From NCBI GenBank assembly GCA_009772935.1, contig WOUR01000026.1, positions 25,617-89,616 on the forward strand: a stretch of DNA of 64,000 bases, read 5' to 3'. This DNA is from Rhodospirillaceae bacterium (GTDB lineage Bacteria > Pseudomonadota > Alphaproteobacteria > Reyranellales > Reyranellaceae). A program made the position numbers and the translations under genes. Below the pieces are notes generated by a model, which saw only the letters and a list, made by a program, of their open reading frames with translations, searched no databases and was not told the DNA's origin. Of this stretch, positions 60,978-64,000 are shown piece after piece. The stretch's first letter is position 1. Every line of letters starts with the position of its first letter.

Positions 60978-61130
60978 TCCCCACTCCTGTCGGCGCTTGG
61001 CGAAGCTCGCTCTCCCGCTTGCTTACGAATGGTCAGAACGCCGCGCGGCGACCGTAGCAAGCCGCTCGACGCTACCCTGATCAGGAGTTGGCCGCCCGCA
61101 ACGATCCACTCACCCGGCCGTTGCCGCCAC

Positions 61131-62147
61131 ATGCCGCGACTATCCCCGACCGAGCGATTGATGTGCGAGTACGGAATGAAGCGCGGCACGCCGGCACTGC
61201 TGGTTCTTCGTCGTCAACGCTGTGGCAGCGGCTTCCGTTACGTCGATGGCAAAGGCTCGACGATCAGGGACGCTGCCACCCTCGCCCGGCTCAAGTCTCT
61301 CGCAATGCCGCCGGCCTACAGGAATGTGCGATACGCAGCGGATCCGGCAGTTCACCTGCAGGCGGTCGGCGAAGACGCGGCCGAGCGGCTGCAGTATCGC
61401 TATCATCCGCACTGGCTGCAGGTTCGCGAAACCCTCAAAGCCCGCAGGCTTGAGAACATCGCGAGGACTCTGCCGGAGATCAGCCGAGCCGTCCGACGCT
61501 TCCTGCGCGGCGAGTCCCGTGACGCGCGCCACGCCGCAGCAGCAGTCGTCTATCTCGTGGCAAAGACCGCGCTTCGGGCCGGGAGCGACTCGTATGCCCG
61601 CGAAAGGGGCACGCGCGGCGCGACGACGCTCCTCAAGTCGAACGTCGAAATCGATGGTTCCCTTGTGCGTCTTCATTTCCGTGGCAAGGGCGCCAGACTG
61701 GTGGTCCGCGAGGTCCGCGACCGGACTCTCGCCACCACCTGCAAGGATCTCCTGGCGTTGCCGGGACGGCGCCTCTTCCAGTATCGCGGGAGCGACGGCG
61801 GGCTGCACGCCGTGAGGGCGTCCGAGGTCAACGCCTTCCTGCGGGAGGTTTCCGGCGTGCGGGTGTCGCTCAAGGATTTCCGCACCCTCGTTGCGTCCGC
61901 CGGCGTCATGAAGGTCCTCTCGGAAGCAGAGGCCGCGAAAACGCAACGTGCGCGCAAGGCGCTGCTGCGCGACGCCATAGCGGCCGCAGCCCAGGATCTC
62001 GCGAATACGCCAACCGTTTGCCGCAAAAGCTACGTCCACGAGGCGGTCATCGCGGCATTCGAGCAGGGGAAATTGCCCTCGTCAGCCGGTCGCACCCTCG
62101 AAGGAACGGCGCAGGCGCTGGCAAAGGTCGTCGCGCGGCATCGCTGA
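61131..62147 (+). CDS. DNA topoisomerase IB
   Basis: 338 residues, the compact bacterial/poxvirus-like type. The catalytic residues are visible: RAGSDSYARERGTRGATTLLKSNV (Arg/Lys segment), FRGKGARLVVREVRD, SLKDFRTLVASA (Arg), and KSYVHEAVIAAFEQG with the nucleophilic Tyr301. It relaxes supercoils through a 3'-phosphotyrosine. ATG 61131 gives the start MPRLSPTERL; upstream codons in frame are Arg/Pro-rich. It follows the Crp gene after 153 nt. Confidence 0.93.
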   Translation: MPRLSPTERLMCEYGMKRGTPALLVLRRQRCGSGFRYVDGKGSTIRDAATLARLKSLAMPPAYRNVRYAADPAVHLQAVGEDAAERLQYRYHPHWLQVRETLKARRLENIARTLPEISRAVRRFLRGESRDARHAAAAVVYLVAKTALRAGSDSYARERGTRGATTLLKSNVEIDGSLVRLHFRGKGARLVVREVRDRTLATTCKDLLALPGRRLFQYRGSDGGLHAVRASEVNAFLREVSGVRVSLKDFRTLVASAGVMKVLSEAEAAKTQRARKALLRDAIAAAAQDLANTPTVCRKSYVHEAVIAAFEQGKLPSSAGRTLEGTAQALAKVVARHR

Positions 62148-62173
62148 CAGGCGCCGCGGAAGCGCCCGCCGAT

Positions 62174-63685
62174 CTAGAGCAGCGGTCCTCCGCCGCGGAA
62201 CAGGCTCTTGATCCGGCGCCGTGTCGCCTCGCGGTCTGCCGCCCGGCGCGCCCGTTGCTCGAGCCATCTCTGGCCGACCGGGAAGGCGAACTTCATGGCA
62301 AGACCATAGGCCACGGCAAAGGTTAGGGAGCTTCCCAGGATCTTGGGCATCGAGACCTCGAGACCGCTGGCACAGATCGAATAGACGTAGGCGAGGGCCG
62401 TCCCCTGGCGGACCATCCATGGAACGTCAAACGAGAAGAAGAAACGGATCACAAGGGCGACCATCAGTCCGATGGCGAACACGCCTCCCAGCATGCCCGG
62501 GAAGCCGAAATCCACATAATTCTCGGCCATGTAGCCGACGCTGATCGATGTGCCGCCGCGCATGTTCTCCAGCAGGTCGGCCTTGGTCAGCCGAATGAAA
62601 ACCTCGGTATCCGAGAGAGCCTGCTTGTCGGGAAAGAGGAAGCGGGGCTGAAAGACATGCCCGAGCGCATCACTCCATTGACGCATCGACTGCTGCTCGG
62701 CGCTCGCAAGGTCGACGTTGATCACCAGACCGGTGATGTCGACATAGGCCAGACGTTCCAGGAGGGCCTTCGAGGCCGATCCCCAATCGATGTCCGTAAA
62801 GCCGATGAGACGCCCGAGCATATATCCGGCACGGTCGGATACCGTGGTCTGCAAGGATTGCGACTCCCCGCCGCCGGTTGCCATGTCGCGGTACTCGAAC
62901 TTCACCGACGTCCAGAACAGCGCCAACGCCACCAAACCGAATGTTGCGAGAAAGGCATAACCGGTGGTGCGGGGCGTCCACCTGATCTGGGCGGCCAGCG
63001 CCGCGGTGCCGAGAAACACGAAGACGCCGCGGAAGTCGCCCAGCAAGCCCGTCATTCCGGACAGGATTTCGATCCCGAGCACGGCGAACAGGAAAGGCCA
63101 TCCACGACCGACCGACATGACCGACGTAAACAGGAGGAACGCCGCCATGATCTTGAAGCGCGCAATGGCGTCGAAGAACTGGTAGAGCACGCCGCCAAAG
63201 GTGAGGCCGGCCATCTGGGTGATCAGGTTGGATCCCAGGTAGATCAGGAAGACGTCGACCGGCCGCCAGTACAGGTGGGCCGCCCAATTCTCTTCGGTCG
63301 GCGGTTGGATGCCCCCCAGCACCACCTTGCACGCGAAAGCGAGCACCACCGTCGATGCCAGCATGTACCAGTAGGCGTTGACCACCCACGGTCCGAAGAT
63401 GCTCTGAGCCATCGGCTCGCCATCGACGAGCGCGAGGAACGCGCGCGCGAATACCTGTAGCCATTGCGAAAGAAGGTAATAGGCAATGGCGGCCGGCATG
63501 GTCGGGGTGCCCACCAGCCGAAGGATGAGCCAGGGCGTGAAGGCGCCGGCGGCGAGGGCCAGGGGGTCGGGACAAGCTGGCGAAATGAAGACGAAGAACA
63601 GTCCGAAGACGAACGCAACCTTCCGCAACATCGAGTAATCGAGGCGGGGGGCGATCTTGAGGGGAGTACCGAGCGTCGAGGCCAT
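62174..63685 (-). CDS. Polytopic membrane protein, O-antigen polymerase-like
   Basis: 503 residues with about 11-12 hydrophobic helices. Segments VYLGSNLITQMAGLTFGGVL-like helix, RGWPFLFAVLGIEILSGMTGLLGDFRGVFVFLG and the large polar loop around 265-360 resemble Wzy-type polysaccharide polymerases or related exopolysaccharide proteins. No sugar-metabolism neighbours support that, so it is a topology-based suggestion only. The C-terminus is basic (RRAADREATRRRIKSLF). ATG 63685. Confidence 0.7.
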   Translation of the reverse strand: MASTLGTPLKIAPRLDYSMLRKVAFVFGLFFVFISPACPDPLALAAGAFTPWLILRLVGTPTMPAAIAYYLLSQWLQVFARAFLALVDGEPMAQSIFGPWVVNAYWYMLASTVVLAFACKVVLGGIQPPTEENWAAHLYWRPVDVFLIYLGSNLITQMAGLTFGGVLYQFFDAIARFKIMAAFLLFTSVMSVGRGWPFLFAVLGIEILSGMTGLLGDFRGVFVFLGTAALAAQIRWTPRTTGYAFLATFGLVALALFWTSVKFEYRDMATGGGESQSLQTTVSDRAGYMLGRLIGFTDIDWGSASKALLERLAYVDITGLVINVDLASAEQQSMRQWSDALGHVFQPRFLFPDKQALSDTEVFIRLTKADLLENMRGGTSISVGYMAENYVDFGFPGMLGGVFAIGLMVALVIRFFFSFDVPWMVRQGTALAYVYSICASGLEVSMPKILGSSLTFAVAYGLAMKFAFPVGQRWLEQRARRAADREATRRRIKSLFRGGGPLL

Positions 63686-63868
63686 GGCCGGCCGTGTCTG
63701 CCTTTTCGTCTGCCAGAGTTCCTAACCGATTTATCGCACCGAGACAGCAGAAATCCAGGTGGTCCGCGCATGGCCTTTACAGAGGTCCGCCACGCCTCGC
63801 CAGCCCCCTCCGGTCCTCGTCCTCAATGCCGCAACTGAAAGCGGGATCAGGAGAACCGGCAAAGAAAA

Positions 63869-63890
63869 AGGCGGCCCGTGAGGGCCGCCT
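63869..63890. terminator. Intrinsic terminator after the second OmpA-like gene
   Basis: 9-bp stem AGGCGGCCC / GGGCCGCCT with a 4-nt loop, flanked by AAAAA on one side and TCTTCCTT on the other. It lies 24 nt after the partial OmpA-like stop on the minus strand and closely resembles the hairpin at 48486. Confidence 0.88.
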
Positions 63891-63914
63891 CTTCCTTGGT
63901 CGAGGTCGTCCAGC

Positions 63915-64000
63915 TTACTGGATGACGATTTCGACGCGGCGGTTCTGCGGCTCGCGGACGTTCGGGCCGGTCTGCACCAGCAGGCCCTGCTCGCCACGGC
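63915..64000 (-). CDS. OmpA family protein (partial, C-terminal end only)
   Basis: Only the last 28 codons are in the window: RGEQGLLVQTGPNVREPQNRRVEIVIQ and stop. This is the end of an OmpA-like peptidoglycan-binding domain (NRRVEI with the diaminopimelate-binding Arg). It is nearly identical over this stretch to the protein at 48532 but stops right after the domain, lacking that protein's 65-residue C-terminal extension. Confidence 0.85.
   Translation of the reverse strand, partial: RGEQGLLVQTGPNVREPQNRRVEIVIQ

Overview
The window is GC-rich, densely coded chromosomal DNA from an alphaproteobacterium. The evidence is the layout of the aa3 cytochrome oxidase operon (ctaC-ctaD-ctaB-small TM protein-ctaG-ctaE-DUF983-SURF1), divergent carA and yqeY followed by dnaG-rpoD, TRAP/TAXI and Bug-type solute uptake, type III CoA-transferase/acyl-CoA dehydrogenase pairs, HWE histidine kinase signalling, and short palindromic intergenic repeats. 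A Reyranella-like lineage is my guess from memory of gene content, not a demonstrated identity. No phage, transposase, CRISPR array or rRNA operon is visible. One tRNA (Thr, GGT) is present.

Layout. 1-2.8 kb: an ABC ATPase cut by the window edge and coupled to a hydroxyquinol-type dioxygenase, a RimJ-like acetyltransferase and an Asp/Asn hydroxylase-family protein. 3-13.8 kb: a long minus-strand cluster carrying the whole aa3 oxidase structural and assembly set, then a M32 carboxypeptidase, a Cys-rich mini-protein, threonine synthase and a M16 protease, with several start and stop codons overlapping. 14-21 kb: cyclophilin, a MECR-like reductase, the circularly permuted ATP-grasp/alpha-E/transglutaminase-like triad, and an aminotransferase. 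21-27.6 kb: an EF-G-like GTPase, two tandem Tat-exported thioredoxin-fold proteins, MsrP, a Bug binding protein, an enoyl-CoA hydratase-family protein and a GIY-YIG-like mini-protein. 27.7-34.3 kb: acyl-CoA dehydrogenase plus CoA-transferase, a DUF6492-like protein, LysR-trxB and a divergent Lrp. 34.4-45 kb: core housekeeping (yciB, greA, carBA, yqeY, dnaG, rpoD). 45-51.9 kb: GST/MarR, DMT exporter/XRE-cupin, OmpA-like lipoprotein, amidohydrolase, tRNA-Thr, HlyD-like adaptor. 52-64 kb: TRAP-TAXI transporter, HWE kinase, a frameshifted flavin monooxygenase, Crp-type regulator, topoisomerase IB, a polytopic membrane protein and a second OmpA-like gene cut by the window end.

The most interesting locus is 23.4-24.4 kb. 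Two tandem paralogues encode small Tat-signal thioredoxin-fold proteins. The first carries a single in-frame TGA exactly where thioredoxin has the nucleophilic Cys of its CGPCK motif, so it reads U-G-G-C-K if UGA is selenocysteine. The reading frame and thioredoxin features, including the cis-Pro strand, continue intact for about 100 codons beyond it. A stem-loop lies 18 nt downstream of the TGA with a G in the second loop position, compatible with a bacterial SECIS. Both paralogues also carry a 5' hairpin whose 3' arm overlaps the Shine-Dalgarno sequence. The methionine sulfoxide reductase gene msrP follows directly. A recent nonsense mutation is the competing explanation.

Other notable points: rpoD lacks its usual last residues and reads into the antisense of a convergent gene; the transglutaminase-like protein has Ala in place of the catalytic Cys; and several divergent promoters carry clear operator dyads (two ATGCA-N2-TGCAT sites between GST and marR, a 7-3-7 dyad before the XRE-cupin gene, a perfect 20-nt palindrome between carA and yqeY).
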